Assembly: GCA_025937785.1 (NCBI GenBank)
Contig: JAICQQ010000056.1
Span: forward strand, 1 to 39,786
Source: Polyangiaceae bacterium
GTDB lineage: Bacteria > Myxococcota_A > Polyangia > Polyangiales > Polyangiaceae
Reading direction: 5' to 3'
Length of the DNA stretch: 39,786 nucleotides
A program made the translations under genes and the position numbers. Under the pieces are notes generated by a model. It searched no databases. It worked only from the letters and a program-made list of their open reading frames with translations, and was not told where the DNA came from. Positions 39,711-39,786 of this stretch are shown piece after piece. The number at the start of each line of letters is the position of its first letter. Position 1 is the stretch's first letter.

Positions 39711-39786
39711 ATGGTTAGACAGCAGCTGGACGAGCGGCAGTGGCAGAAGGTTCGCGCGGTGCTTTGCGCCAAGCGCGGAGCAGGGC
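39711..39786 (+). CDS. Possible N-terminus of a transposase, cut by the window edge
   Basis: An ATG at 39711 opens a frame with LDERQWQKVRAVLCAKRGAG before the window ends. The L-D/S-x-x-Q-W-x-x-(I/V) pattern resembles the start of IS5-superfamily transposases (LTDEQWERIAPLLP type). The upstream GGCCTGTCCC at 39597 beside a CTAG would fit an IS5-like end and target, but only 25 residues are visible and no second end can be checked. Confidence 0.35.
   Translation, partial: MVRQQLDERQWQKVRAVLCAKRGAG

Overview
The window is high-GC, densely packed DNA that most resembles a myxobacterium (Myxococcota, probably class Polyangia). Pointers are GTG/TTG starts with 4-nt stop/start overlaps, a Ser/Thr kinase and a pseudokinase fused to an AgmX/PglI-like C-terminus, many small lipoproteins with Gly/Ala/Ser/Thr-rich linkers or Cys-rich domains, MopE-like DNDCDG motifs, and large TPR proteins. 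No rRNA, tRNA or CRISPR was seen. The assignment rests on gene content only.

Layout. 1-5190: a repeat arm, two coupled FadL/OMPP1-like outer-membrane proteins (minus) and a secreted CehA/McbA-type PHP metallohydrolase (plus). 5191-7641: a hairpin and a 51-bp repeat, tatB-tatC, then convergent rsfS-rlmH. 7642-11207: small ORF, small lipoprotein, atypical SDR and PlsC-type acyltransferase (minus), then an LD-carboxypeptidase (plus). 11217-20373: a 1784-residue TPR protein, a membrane Ser/Thr kinase, a MopE-motif lipoprotein and a secreted TPR protein (all minus), then an exported beta-rich protein (plus). 20416-22887: a textbook sigma-70-like promoter placed for leaderless transcription, a DUF4190-thioredoxin-like protein and the pseudokinase-GYF-AgmX-like protein.

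22938-28859 is the most unusual part, an Mla/MCE-type lipid transport locus. A type III secretion SctJ/YscJ-like ring lipoprotein gene is translationally coupled to an MlaF-type ATPase and two MlaE-type permeases. After a convergent Cys-rich lipoprotein gene come a second MlaF-type ATPase and one MlaD/MCE protein. The two ATPases carry complementary defects (H-loop Ser in the first, LGDGM signature in the second), the pattern of heterodimeric ABC transporters with one degenerate site.

28872-39786: lipoprotein, orphan biotin carrier, coiled-coil membrane protein with Cys-rich tail, pyrF, a TrmH/RlmB methyltransferase whose start lies in an 18-bp tandem repeat, NifS-type cysteine desulfurase, REC-histidine kinase, lipoprotein parvulin, Lnt, a Cys-rich lipoprotein, a strong intrinsic terminator and a DUF72 protein. 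The window is bracketed by inverted copies of a dispersed repeat whose 51-bp core is bounded by CTAG; a third core copy lies upstream of tatB.

Envelope functions dominate: Tat export, Lnt lipoprotein maturation, many predicted lipoproteins, outer-membrane barrels, phospholipid acylation and Mla lipid traffic.
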